DNA of 8,866 nucleotides, taken from contig CAKRCJ010000075.1 of NCBI GenBank assembly GCA_934307185.1, positions 1 through 8,866 on the forward strand, read 5' to 3'. Within the stretch, counting starts at the first letter, position 1. Each line of letters begins with the position of its first letter. Below, in pieces: positions 1 through 6,743 of this stretch. The stretch is from an uncultured Roseburia sp. GTDB taxonomy: Bacteria; Bacillota; Clostridia; Lachnospirales; Lachnospiraceae. Under the pieces are notes generated by a model. It was not told where the DNA came from and made no database searches. It saw nothing but the letters and a program-made list of their open reading frames with translations. The translations under genes were made by a program, and so were the position numbers.

Positions 1-1036
1 CTGCTGCATTGCTGTCTTCTTCGGTAGACTCAACCGTAGTTGTGAATAAATTATCAAAGGTTACTTCATCCCATGCCTTATCGTTTAAAGTCCACTCTAC
101 GTCATCTTTAAAGCCCTGCAGAACTTCATTATACAAATCGCTCTGACGCTCACTGATAATGTCCTCTCTGTGCTGTGCAGTTGCATCTGCATCTGTAATC
201 TTATCTAAACGCAGAACATCATAATAGTTGTCTGTCTCTACGATATCGGAAATCTCGCCTTCCTCTTTCAATCCCTCTAAGGCACTTAAAACATCTGCAT
301 CTAATGTTGTGTTATCCGATGCGAATGTGCCTGTGCTTACCGTATATCCATAGGTATCTGCTGCATCTTCCAAAGTACCTGCTTTTGCAGCACTTAAAAA
401 TGCTTCTACTGTATGGGCAAGTGCCTCTTTTTCTTCATCGGTATATTCTTTCGCATTTCCGTCTGCATCCGTGTAAGTTGTTTTGGAAATACGCACGTAA
501 CTGTAAGCGCTTGTATTTGCTTCTTCATCGCTTACATTTGTATCTGCATCTACAATTATTGCTTCATGCATTTTGCTCTGGATTGTTACCAGTGTCAGAT
601 ATTCCTCTACGATATCTTCTGTTGCTCCTAATGCTTCAATTGCTTCTCCATCGTTAGCTGCAATAAAATCCTCTGCCGCACTCTTAATTGCCGCTGTATC
701 TTCATCGGTAAGTGTAATGTCATAATCTGCCATATGGTTCTGTAACACATACAGGTTCTCGATAGACGTAATGACACTGTCCTTTAAATTATCCTGCATC
801 GTTGTTCCGTTATTATATAAATCAGAACTCCATACATCCTTACCAAAATAAGCAGTATAAAAGTCATCATACTGTGCCTGCTGCAGACGTGCCGCAAAAT
901 TGGCAACTCCTAATTTAATCTCCTGTCCGTCTAATGTTGCAACGGTCGCATTCTTATCTATGCCACCACATCCGGCTAAAATGGATGCTGCCATAACACC
1001 ACTTACAAGCAGTGCTGTAAATTTCTTTATCTTCAT
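1..1036 (-). CDS. Foldase-like lipoprotein (SurA/PrsA-type), 3' end cut by window edge
   Basis: The frame is open from ATG at 1036 to the window edge, giving 345 visible residues. It begins with a lipoprotein signal peptide: a Lys-rich n-region (MKIKK), a hydrophobic core and the lipobox ILAGC with Cys23, so it should be anchored to the outer face of the membrane. Residues about 30-170 resemble the helical SurA/PrsA N-terminal chaperone region. Residues about 178-290 resemble a degenerate parvulin domain, ending in a GEISDIVETDNYYDVLRLDK stretch typical of that fold. The opening strand reads YSYVRIS where active parvulins usually carry a His-containing motif, so prolyl isomerase activity is doubtful and a holdase role is more likely. 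The protein is strongly acidic, and its last visible residues are Glu/Asp-rich, so the true C-terminus is probably near. It follows mfd, as foldase genes do in many clostridia. SD GGAGG lies 4-5 nt before the ATG. Family call fairly sure; exact subfamily not. Confidence 0.82.
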   Translation of the reverse strand, partial: MKIKKFTALLVSGVMAASILAGCGGIDKNATVATLDGQEIKLGVANFAARLQQAQYDDFYTAYFGKDVWSSDLYNNGTTMQDNLKDSVITSIENLYVLQNHMADYDITLTDEDTAAIKSAAEDFIAANDGEAIEALGATEDIVEEYLTLVTIQSKMHEAIIVDADTNVSDEEANTSAYSYVRISKTTYTDADGNAKEYTDEEKEALAHTVEAFLSAAKAGTLEDAADTYGYTVSTGTFASDNTTLDADVLSALEGLKEEGEISDIVETDNYYDVLRLDKITDADATAQHREDIISERQSDLYNEVLQGFKDDVEWTLNDKAWDEVTFDNLFTTTVESTEEDSNAA

Positions 1037-1079
1037 ATTTCCTCCATAGTTTTATGTCCCTTAGACAATCACTCGCTCT

Positions 1080-1108
1080 ATTATAGTGCTTTTTACGGAA
1101 TGCCGCAA
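1080..1108 (-). promoter_or_regulatory. Sigma-A-type promoter of the foldase lipoprotein gene
   Basis: Reading the minus strand, TTGCGG (1108-1103) is followed after exactly 17 nt by a perfect TATAAT (1085-1080). The start codon lies 43 nt further on. The -35 matches the consensus only in its TTG, but the spacing is ideal. This suggests the lipoprotein gene can be transcribed independently of mfd. I saw no convincing intrinsic terminator between mfd and this promoter, so read-through is also possible. Confidence 0.65.
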
Positions 1109-1150
1109 GATTTTTCATTGTTTTTTCACAGAGTTTCTGTTTATGGGTGC

Positions 1151-4100
1151 TTACACATTTTGCTCTTTTTCTGTTTCCTCTGTCTGCTGCAATTTCAGTT
1201 TTTCCGACGCTGCCTTTAAGAAATCATTCAGCACCACAAGCGCATCCACATTTTTCTCCCTGGAATTTTTCTTTAAAAAATAAGTGAAAAACGGTGCTTT
1301 TGCGTCCATCGTGAATTTCAGGCTGTTTCCATAGGATGCAACAAATTCCGGGATTTTTGCAACGTCCAATTTTGCCTTTTCATAGAGTGTAAAGCGGATC
1401 GTATCTGCTTTCTGTGACACCTCTGTCATATAAATTGCGTGTGCCATGGACTTTATTTTTGCAATATAAAGAAGATTTTGTACTGATTTTGGCGGATCCC
1501 CGAAACGGTCAATTAATTCTTCTAACATTTCTTCCGTCTCTTCCTCTGTCTCAATATCTGCAATCCGCTTGTAGACATCTAACTTCTGCATCTCATTTGG
1601 AATATAGCCCATCGGAATGTAAGCATCAATATCAATGTCTATTGTTGTATCAAAGCTTTCCTCATTTTTCATTCCCTTTGCTTCCTTTACCGCCTCGTTT
1701 AACATTTTACAGTAAAGGTCGTAACCGACTGCCTCCATATGTCCGTGCTGTTCTTCGCCTAAAAGATTTCCGGCACCACGGATTTCTAAATCACGCATTG
1801 CGATTTTAAATCCGCTTCCAAGCTCGGTGTATTCCTTAATGGCGGCAAGACGTTTTTCCGCAATTTCTTTTAACATTTTGTCCCGTTTATACATTAAAAA
1901 AGCATAGGCGGTCCGGTTGGAACGTCCGACACGTCCGCGGAGCTGATACAGCTGCGACAGCCCCATATTGTCAGCATCATGGATGATCATGGTATTTACA
2001 TTGGAAATATCCAGTCCTGTCTCAATAATAGTGGTGGAAACAAGCACATCAATCTCACCGTTTATGAACTTGTACATGATGTTTTCCAGTTCGGTTTCCT
2101 TCATCTGTCCATGCGCATACGCAACATTTGCCTCCGGGACAAGCTCTGCGATTTTTGCTGCAGCCTCTGCAATCTCTTTTACACGATTGTAAACATAATA
2201 CGCCTGGCCACCGCGCGCAAGCTCCCTTGAAATTGCTTCCCGCACCAGTTCCTCATTGTATTCCATAACATAGGTCTGGATTGGTATTCTGTCCATCGGC
2301 GGCTCCTCTAAAACACTCATATCACGGATACCGATAAGGCTCATGTGAAGTGTTCTCGGAATCGGGGTTGCCGTTAACGTTAAAACATCAATGTTATTTT
2401 TTAACTGCTTGATTTTCTCTTTATGGGTAACTCCAAACCGCTGCTCCTCATCAATCATCAAAAGTCCAAGGTCCTTAAAAATAACATCTTTTGACAAAAG
2501 TCTGTGCGTTCCGATAATGATGTCAACCTGTCCTTTTTTCAATTTTTCAAGCGTTTTTTTCTGCTCAGAAGCCGTGCGAAACCGGCAGAGCAGGTCGATA
2601 TTTACCGGAAAATCCTTCATGCGCTGCACAAAATTGTTGTAATGCTGCTGCGCTAAAATAGTGGTCGGCACTAAAAATGCTACCTGTTTTCCGTCCTGCA
2701 CCGCCTTAAACGCTGCACGAATTGCGATTTCTGTCTTGCCGTAACCAACATCTCCGCATATCAGACGGTCCATGATTTTTTTACTTTCCATATCCCGTTT
2801 GGTTGCCTCGATTGCAATATCCTGGTCCTCCGTCTCTTCAAACGGAAACATTTCCTCAAATTCCCGCTGCCAGACGGTATCCGGTCCAAAGGCAAAGCCC
2901 TCCTCGCTCTGGCGGACGGCATATAATTTCACAAGGTCTTCTGCAATCTGTTTTACTGCTCCGCGCACTTTGGTTTTGGTCTTGTTCCATTCCTGTCCAC
3001 CAAGTTTGTTTAATTTTGGCTTTTTCGCATCTGCTCCCGCATATTTTTGAATAAGCTCTAACTGCGTTGCAAGAATGTAGAGATTTCCACCGCCGGCATA
3101 CTCGATTTTAATGTAATCTTTTACCGTCTTATCGACCTCAATTTTTTCAATTCCGCGGTAAATTCCAAGCCCGTGATTTTCGTGCACCACGTAATCCCCG
3201 ATATTTAAGTCGGTAAAGCTTGCAATTTTTTCACCTTCGTACATGCGGTGCTTTTTCTTTTTCTTCTTCTCTGTGCCGAAAATATCACTTTCCGAAATAA
3301 CCACGAATTTAACCGCCGGGTACTCATAGCCTTTTTTTACTTTTCCGTAGGCAGTCATAATCTCCCCGGGCATCGGTACTCTGTCAAAATTTTCCGAATA
3401 GAAAGCGTTTAACTCCTCCTCCATCAAATCCTGTGCCAGACGCTTTGCCCTTGTTTTCGAGCTGGACAATAAAATGATGCGATAACCGTTTTTCTTATAG
3501 CGGGTTAAATCTTTTATCAGAAGTTCAAAACTATTATTGTAGGGATTGACTGTGCGGCTCTCAATGTTAATCCGCTCTTTTATTTCAAGCTGGGCGCATT
3601 TCATGTCGAGCGCCACAAGTGCCACACATTTTCTCTGGTTAATTTTTGCGAGGATTTCTTTGCAGGTAAACAGCTCCTTCATCTGTCCCGGAAGAATGTA
3701 GCCTTTTTCGAGTCTCTGCTTCATGCTCTCCTCAAATTCTGTCTCGGTTGCCGTTCCTCTTTCAATGGTGCGGATTGTCTCATCTAAAAAAACAATCGAA
3801 TTGTCTTTCGAAAGATAATCTAATAAAGAAACCCTCTCTTCGCAAAAATAAGACAGATAAGCGTCTAAGCCTGCGGTCACTCCGTATTCCATCGTCTGCT
3901 CCGCCATCTCATCTGCCATGGACTGAATACGGTAGGCTTCCTCCGTTTTCATTTCTTTCCGGAACTTCCGGGCAGTCTTCTCTGCCTCTTTTTTTATTTT
4001 CTCAACGCCTGCCCTGCGCTCCTCCTCTGTCAGCACAAGCTCACACGCCGGATAAATAGAAATCTCATCAAGATTTTCAATGGAGCGCTGGCTTTCCGGA

Positions 4101-4714
4101 TCAAAGGAACGGATAGAGTCGACCTCATCACCCCAAAGCTCAATACGGAACGGCGTTTCCTCTGTCAGTGGAAAAATATCAATTATTCCACCGCGCACGG
4201 AAAATTCGCCCATCGTCTCTGCCTGATAATTTTTTTCATAACCAAGCTCCACAAGATGTCTTGTCAGTCCACTTAACTCTACCGTATCCCCGACAGAAAT
4301 TTTTGTGACTGCCTGAATAAACTTTTCCGGAACCGGCATCGGGTTCATAAGTCCGTCAAACGTAGTAATAATTGTGTATTCTTTTTCCTCTGCCATCATT
4401 TTTAACGCATTGATACGCTCGGAAGTCAGCACATTTCCCCTGATATCCGACTGATAGAATAAAATATCCTTCGCCGGATAGTATGCAACGTTTTTATCAA
4501 AAAAACGATATTCTTCTAACAGCTCCTTCGCTTTCTGCTCATGAAAAGTAACAATGAGTCTGTTTCCAGAACCATTGTTGATGCTATATGCAATATGAGG
4601 TTTTACGGCATCAATACAGCCGGATACCAAAACGACACCGTCTGTGTGCTCCACTGCCTGTTTCAGTTCTTCATAACCTTGCAGTGCCTGCAATGGTTCT
4701 GTAAATGCTTTCAC
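1151..4714 (-). CDS. mfd: Transcription-repair coupling factor Mfd
   Basis: Full-length Mfd of 1187 residues, close to the usual ~1150-1180. It is an ATP-driven DNA translocase that removes RNA polymerase stalled at lesions and recruits UvrA for nucleotide excision repair. Visible domains in order: UvrB-like N-terminal module (about 75-215, with YYPAKDILFYQSD and RGGIIDIFP); a linker with a Lys run near 480-487; CarD-like RNA polymerase interaction domain (about 495-560, GDYVVHENHG); superfamily 2 helicase lobe 1 with Walker A GDVGYGKT (654-661) and Walker B DEEQ (755-758); lobe 2 with the motif VI stretch QLRGRVGRS near 925; the RecG-like translocation motif near 965-1005 (GAGNLLGEEQHGH); and the C-terminal TRCF domain (about 1028-1100). 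All catalytic motifs are intact. The start is GTG at 4714, chosen because AGGAGG lies 5 nt upstream. It follows pth by 9 nt and is probably co-transcribed and translationally coupled with it. Confidence 0.97.
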   Translation of the reverse strand: MKAFTEPLQALQGYEELKQAVEHTDGVVLVSGCIDAVKPHIAYSINNGSGNRLIVTFHEQKAKELLEEYRFFDKNVAYYPAKDILFYQSDIRGNVLTSERINALKMMAEEKEYTIITTFDGLMNPMPVPEKFIQAVTKISVGDTVELSGLTRHLVELGYEKNYQAETMGEFSVRGGIIDIFPLTEETPFRIELWGDEVDSIRSFDPESQRSIENLDEISIYPACELVLTEEERRAGVEKIKKEAEKTARKFRKEMKTEEAYRIQSMADEMAEQTMEYGVTAGLDAYLSYFCEERVSLLDYLSKDNSIVFLDETIRTIERGTATETEFEESMKQRLEKGYILPGQMKELFTCKEILAKINQRKCVALVALDMKCAQLEIKERINIESRTVNPYNNSFELLIKDLTRYKKNGYRIILLSSSKTRAKRLAQDLMEEELNAFYSENFDRVPMPGEIMTAYGKVKKGYEYPAVKFVVISESDIFGTEKKKKKKHRMYEGEKIASFTDLNIGDYVVHENHGLGIYRGIEKIEVDKTVKDYIKIEYAGGGNLYILATQLELIQKYAGADAKKPKLNKLGGQEWNKTKTKVRGAVKQIAEDLVKLYAVRQSEEGFAFGPDTVWQREFEEMFPFEETEDQDIAIEATKRDMESKKIMDRLICGDVGYGKTEIAIRAAFKAVQDGKQVAFLVPTTILAQQHYNNFVQRMKDFPVNIDLLCRFRTASEQKKTLEKLKKGQVDIIIGTHRLLSKDVIFKDLGLLMIDEEQRFGVTHKEKIKQLKNNIDVLTLTATPIPRTLHMSLIGIRDMSVLEEPPMDRIPIQTYVMEYNEELVREAISRELARGGQAYYVYNRVKEIAEAAAKIAELVPEANVAYAHGQMKETELENIMYKFINGEIDVLVSTTIIETGLDISNVNTMIIHDADNMGLSQLYQLRGRVGRSNRTAYAFLMYKRDKMLKEIAEKRLAAIKEYTELGSGFKIAMRDLEIRGAGNLLGEEQHGHMEAVGYDLYCKMLNEAVKEAKGMKNEESFDTTIDIDIDAYIPMGYIPNEMQKLDVYKRIADIETEEETEEMLEELIDRFGDPPKSVQNLLYIAKIKSMAHAIYMTEVSQKADTIRFTLYEKAKLDVAKIPEFVASYGNSLKFTMDAKAPFFTYFLKKNSREKNVDALVVLNDFLKAASEKLKLQQTEETEKEQNV

Positions 4715-4726
4715 AAAGTCCTCCTA
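4715..4726 (-). promoter_or_regulatory. mfd ribosome binding site overlapping the pth stop codon
   Basis: On the minus strand the pth stop TAG (4726-4724) supplies the first two bases of a perfect Shine-Dalgarno AGGAGG (4725-4720), with a 5-nt spacer before the GTG start of mfd. The arrangement fixes the mfd start and implies that ribosomes finishing pth expose or re-initiate at mfd. Confidence 0.8.
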
Positions 4727-5293
4727 TTTCTTACAATTATAAATGTTCATCGCTTTGTCCGCTTCGTCGTGCATCATTAAAATGGCGGCGTCCATTGCGT
4801 GACCGATGGCTTCCTCGACTCTGGCGCGGTCGTCTGCATCAAATCTGCCAAGTACATAGTCGGCCAAATCCCAGTCCTTTGGTTTTTCTCCGACACCTAC
4901 TTTGATACGCATGAAGTTCTGTGTTCCGGTCATGGCAATGATGTTTTTTATTCCGTTATGACCTCCTGCACTTCCTTTTTTGCGGATACGGATATTGCCC
5001 GGCTCTAGGCTGATGTCATCAAAAATGACAATCATCTCGGTTTCCGGGTCTATTTTATAATAATTGATAAGCTCTGCCACACTTTCGCCACTTAAATTCA
5101 TATAAGTCTGTGGCTTTGCCAGAATTACTTTTATGCCGTCAATCACACCTTTACCACATAGCGCTTTGTGTTTTTTTTCACTGATACTGATATTATATTT
5201 CTCTGCAAGGGCGTCCATGACATCAAAACCGATGTTGTGTCTTGTTTTGTCATACTGCTTTGTTGGATTGCCTAAGCCTACAATTAAAAACAT
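4724..5293 (-). CDS. pth: Peptidyl-tRNA hydrolase
   Basis: Complete 189-residue Pth, the usual length. It cleaves the ester bond of peptidyl-tRNAs that drop off ribosomes and returns free tRNA. The active-site set is visible: N9 in GLGNP, catalytic H19 in TRHNIGF, N66 in KPQTYMNLSG, D92 in FDD and N113 in GSAGGHNG, matching E. coli N10, H20, N68, D93 and N114. The start ATG at 5293 has GAGGA 7 nt upstream (5301-5305). It sits 9 nt before mfd, the same pair order as pth (spoVC) and mfd in Bacillus. Upstream is a 213-bp hairpin repeat in place of the prs gene that usually separates glmU from pth. No clear promoter was found in the short stretch between repeat and start, so transcription probably comes through or from the repeat. 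Confidence 0.97.
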   Translation of the reverse strand: MFLIVGLGNPTKQYDKTRHNIGFDVMDALAEKYNISISEKKHKALCGKGVIDGIKVILAKPQTYMNLSGESVAELINYYKIDPETEMIVIFDDISLEPGNIRIRKKGSAGGHNGIKNIIAMTGTQNFMRIKVGVGEKPKDWDLADYVLGRFDADDRARVEEAIGHAMDAAILMMHDEADKAMNIYNCKK

Positions 5294-5322
5294 GTTTTTC
5301 TCCTCTGTTATCTTCTAGTGGG

Positions 5323-5535
5323 GCAGATAATTGCGAAACGCAAATTTAGATATCTATCATTGGGGAAAATTGATAAAATCAATGAAGACACGCTTTCGCT
5401 ACGGTGTCGCTCGCAACGGTACTAAGCGACCAAAATACGGTCGCTAAGGACCGGCGGCTCCCCAGTGTCTTCTTATGCTTTTATCAATTTTTCCCAATTT
5501 CTTTTTCTCTTTCTATGCGTTTCGTAATTATCTGC
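5323..5535. repeat. Structured hairpin repeat, copy A (213 bp)
   Basis: One long imperfect inverted repeat filling the glmU-pth gap. Outer arms 5323-5342 and 5516-5535 pair over 20 bp with one G-T. Middle arms 5360-5378 and 5479-5497 pair over 19 bp with one G-T. Inner arms GAAGACAC (5384-5391) and GTGTCTTC (5465-5472) pair perfectly. Internal loops are 17/18 and 5/6 nt. The head holds a 7-bp hairpin, AGCGACC (5425-5431) with GGTCGCT (5439-5445), extended by CGGT/ACCG. A second GTGTC at 5404-5408 can compete for GACAC. A second copy lies at 6403-6654 in the same orientation, with the same architecture and compensated stem changes. The left edge is 2 bp from the glmU stop codon (5538-5540). 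No ORF or transposase is present. I do not recognise a named family; it could be a structured RNA, an mRNA processing element or a MITE-like repeat. Confidence 0.88.
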
Positions 5536-5537
5536 TA

Positions 5538-6278
5538 CTAATGATTATTCCTTGCGCGGATTATTTCTGCCGCAGCGGCAAGCTGCTCCCTGTCGTTAAC
5601 TCCTGTGATGTCCTCCGGGTTATCGAGGGCAAATGCATCGACTTTTAAACCTTTTTCTTTGATGATGGTAAGTGTATCCGGCAGGTAGTATTCTCCTTGT
5701 GCATTGTTTGGTGTAATTTTATCCAATGCCTCTTTTAATTCTTTTGTGTCAAAAATGTACATGCCGGAGTTAATTTCTCTGGATTTTAATTCTTCTTCGG
5801 TGGCATCTTTATGCTCTACACTTTTTACAAATTTTCCCTGTGCATCGCGGATAATTCTTCCATAGCCGGTCGGGTCATCAATCATTGCAGAAAGTACAGT
5901 TACAGTATTTCCATTTTCCTTGTGATAATCCGAAAGCCTTTTTAAAGTTTCTGCGGTGATGAGTGGTGTATCCCCAAATAAGATTAATGTCTGTCCTTCT
6001 TCGCCTAAGAAATCTCTTGCACATTTTACCGCATGACCGGTTCCTAACTGCTCCTCCTGTAATGCAAAGGTAACATTTTTATGGGAAATGCTGCTTTTTA
6101 CAACTTCACTTTTATATCCAACGACAAGGCAGATTTCTGTTGCTCCTGCTCCCATTGCCGCGTCAATCGCATAATCCACGAGACATTTTCCTTCTATCGT
6201 ATGTACCACCTTCGGAAGATCCGATTTCATTCTGGTTCCTTTTCCTGCTGCAAGAATGACTGCTTTTAACTGTTCCAT
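5538..6278 (-). CDS. glmU: UDP-N-acetylglucosamine pyrophosphorylase domain (GlmU lacking acetyltransferase domain)
   Basis: A 246-residue protein matching only the N-terminal uridylyltransferase half of GlmU (normally about 450-460 residues), which joins UTP and GlcNAc-1-phosphate to give UDP-GlcNAc for peptidoglycan. Active-site elements are intact: LAAGKGTRM (9-17) with K23, QEEQLGTGHA, the metal-binding GDTPLI, GYGRII, the EHKD region, EINSGMY and a late NPEDITGVNDREQL. The protein stops (TAG, 5538-5540) within the linker helix that precedes the left-handed beta-helix acetyltransferase domain, which is missing; no remnant is seen before pth. The repeat copy A begins 2 bp after the stop, suggesting truncation by insertion or rearrangement. 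It should still be a pyrophosphorylase, but GlcN-1-P acetylation must come from elsewhere. A stand-alone nucleotidyltransferase or a second full glmU elsewhere are alternatives. SD is weak (AAAGG, about 9 nt upstream). Confidence 0.88.
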   Translation of the reverse strand: MEQLKAVILAAGKGTRMKSDLPKVVHTIEGKCLVDYAIDAAMGAGATEICLVVGYKSEVVKSSISHKNVTFALQEEQLGTGHAVKCARDFLGEEGQTLILFGDTPLITAETLKRLSDYHKENGNTVTVLSAMIDDPTGYGRIIRDAQGKFVKSVEHKDATEEELKSREINSGMYIFDTKELKEALDKITPNNAQGEYYLPDTLTIIKEKGLKVDAFALDNPEDITGVNDREQLAAAAEIIRARNNH

Positions 6279-6305
6279 ATTTTTATGCCTTTCTGTTGTC
6301 TTTTT

Positions 6306-6311
6306 ATTATA
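6306..6311 (-). promoter_or_regulatory. Candidate -10 box for glmU
   Basis: A perfect TATAAT on the minus strand lies 27 nt before the glmU ATG and downstream of the terminator at 6364-6392, so a local promoter is expected here. No good TTGACA-like hexamer occurs 16-18 nt upstream, so the call rests on the -10 and the location alone. Confidence 0.4.
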
Positions 6312-6363
6312 TCTTTTTCTGCTGCGGTGGTTCCTGTTTCTGCCACCTGTGTTTTTGCATGCG

Positions 6364-6392
6364 AAAAATAGGGAGATTGCTATTCTCCCTAT
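6364..6392 (-). terminator. Intrinsic terminator ahead of glmU
   Basis: A perfect 9-bp stem, ATAGGGAGA (6368-6376) with TCTCCCTAT (6384-6392), has a 7-nt loop. On the minus strand the stem runs into TTTTT and then CGC, giving a terminator for transcripts coming from the PAP2 gene and repeat copy B. On the plus strand it is followed by CTTTTATA, so weak bidirectional action is possible. Confidence 0.75.
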
Positions 6393-6402
6393 CTTTTATA
6401 TG

Positions 6403-6654
6403 TTAAGCAATTGCAAAACTCAATTTTAACTATCTATGATTGTACAAAATAAATAAAATCATCGAAGACACACTTTCGTTACGTGTCGCTCGCAGCGGTA
6501 CTAAGAAACCATCGCCTGTATTTCTTATCTGATAAATCAGAACGAAATACAACCGCTGCTTTCTAAGAACCGGCGGCTCCCCAGTGTCTTCTTATGCTTT
6601 TATTTATTTTGTACAATCTAATATACTTTTTCTATGAGTTTTGCAATTACTTAA
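6403..6654. repeat. Structured hairpin repeat, copy B (252 bp)
   Basis: Second copy of the element at 5323-5535, same orientation. Outer arms 6403-6422 and 6635-6654 pair over 20 bp with one C-A. Middle arms 6440-6458 and 6598-6616 pair perfectly over 19 bp. Inner arms GAAGACAC (6464-6471) and GTGTCTTC (6584-6591) pair perfectly. Internal loops have the same sizes as in copy A (17/18 and 5/6 nt). The head keeps the CGGTACTAAG and CTAAG..CCGGCGGCTCCCC blocks but its apical arm is about 39 nt longer and still self-complementary: TGTATTTC (6517-6524) with GAAATACA (6544-6551), topped by TCTGA-TAAA-TCAGA (6528-6541). The outer stem can extend by TATATGT (6397-6403) with ACATATA (6658-6664) across a small bulge. 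With the flanking terminators this fills most of the 465-bp gap between glmU and the PAP2 gene. No coding capacity seen. Confidence 0.88.
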
Positions 6655-6683
6655 TCTACATATATTTCATTTTACAGAAGATT

Positions 6684-6716
6684 TCCGATTTTACAAGTCA
6701 GTAAAGCGGATTTTTT
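6684..6716 (+). terminator. Hairpin plus T-tract acting on the plus strand
   Basis: On the plus strand TCCG (6684-6687) pairs with CGGA (6707-6710). A bulged A, a T-G wobble and TTTAC/GTAAA continue the stem around a 6-nt loop. TTTTTTCTT follows at once (from 6711). On the minus strand the same structure has an A-C mismatch and no T-tract, so it is oriented to stop plus-strand transcription, although no plus-strand gene lies upstream. It could shield the PAP2 gene from antisense read-through or end a transcript arising near repeat copy B. Confidence 0.55.
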
Positions 6717-6743
6717 CTTAACATGCCAAATTCATTTTTATCG

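Noticed and set aside
304..657. Plus-strand open frame of 117 codons
   Set aside because: It lies antisense to the foldase lipoprotein gene, has a Leu/His/Tyr-rich low-complexity composition, and has no ribosome site or family likeness. It is a shadow frame.
1117..1145. Terminator after mfd
   Set aside because: Only a 5-bp ACAGA/TCTGT stem is present, and it is followed by an A-rich rather than T-rich tract on the minus strand.
3250..3275. Programmed frameshift at the A-rich Lys run of mfd
   Set aside because: The Lys codons are broken by G residues into short A runs, the frame continues intact on both sides, and basic linkers here are common in Mfd.
1414..4059. Several plus-strand frames of 74-131 codons antisense to mfd
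   Set aside because: All lie inside the intact mfd coding sequence, have compositions typical of reverse-complement coding DNA, and show no start signals.
5323..6654. CRISPR array or classical insertion sequence
   Set aside because: There are only two long hairpin copies, no short regular repeats with unique spacers, no transposase or ORF, and no clear target-site duplication.
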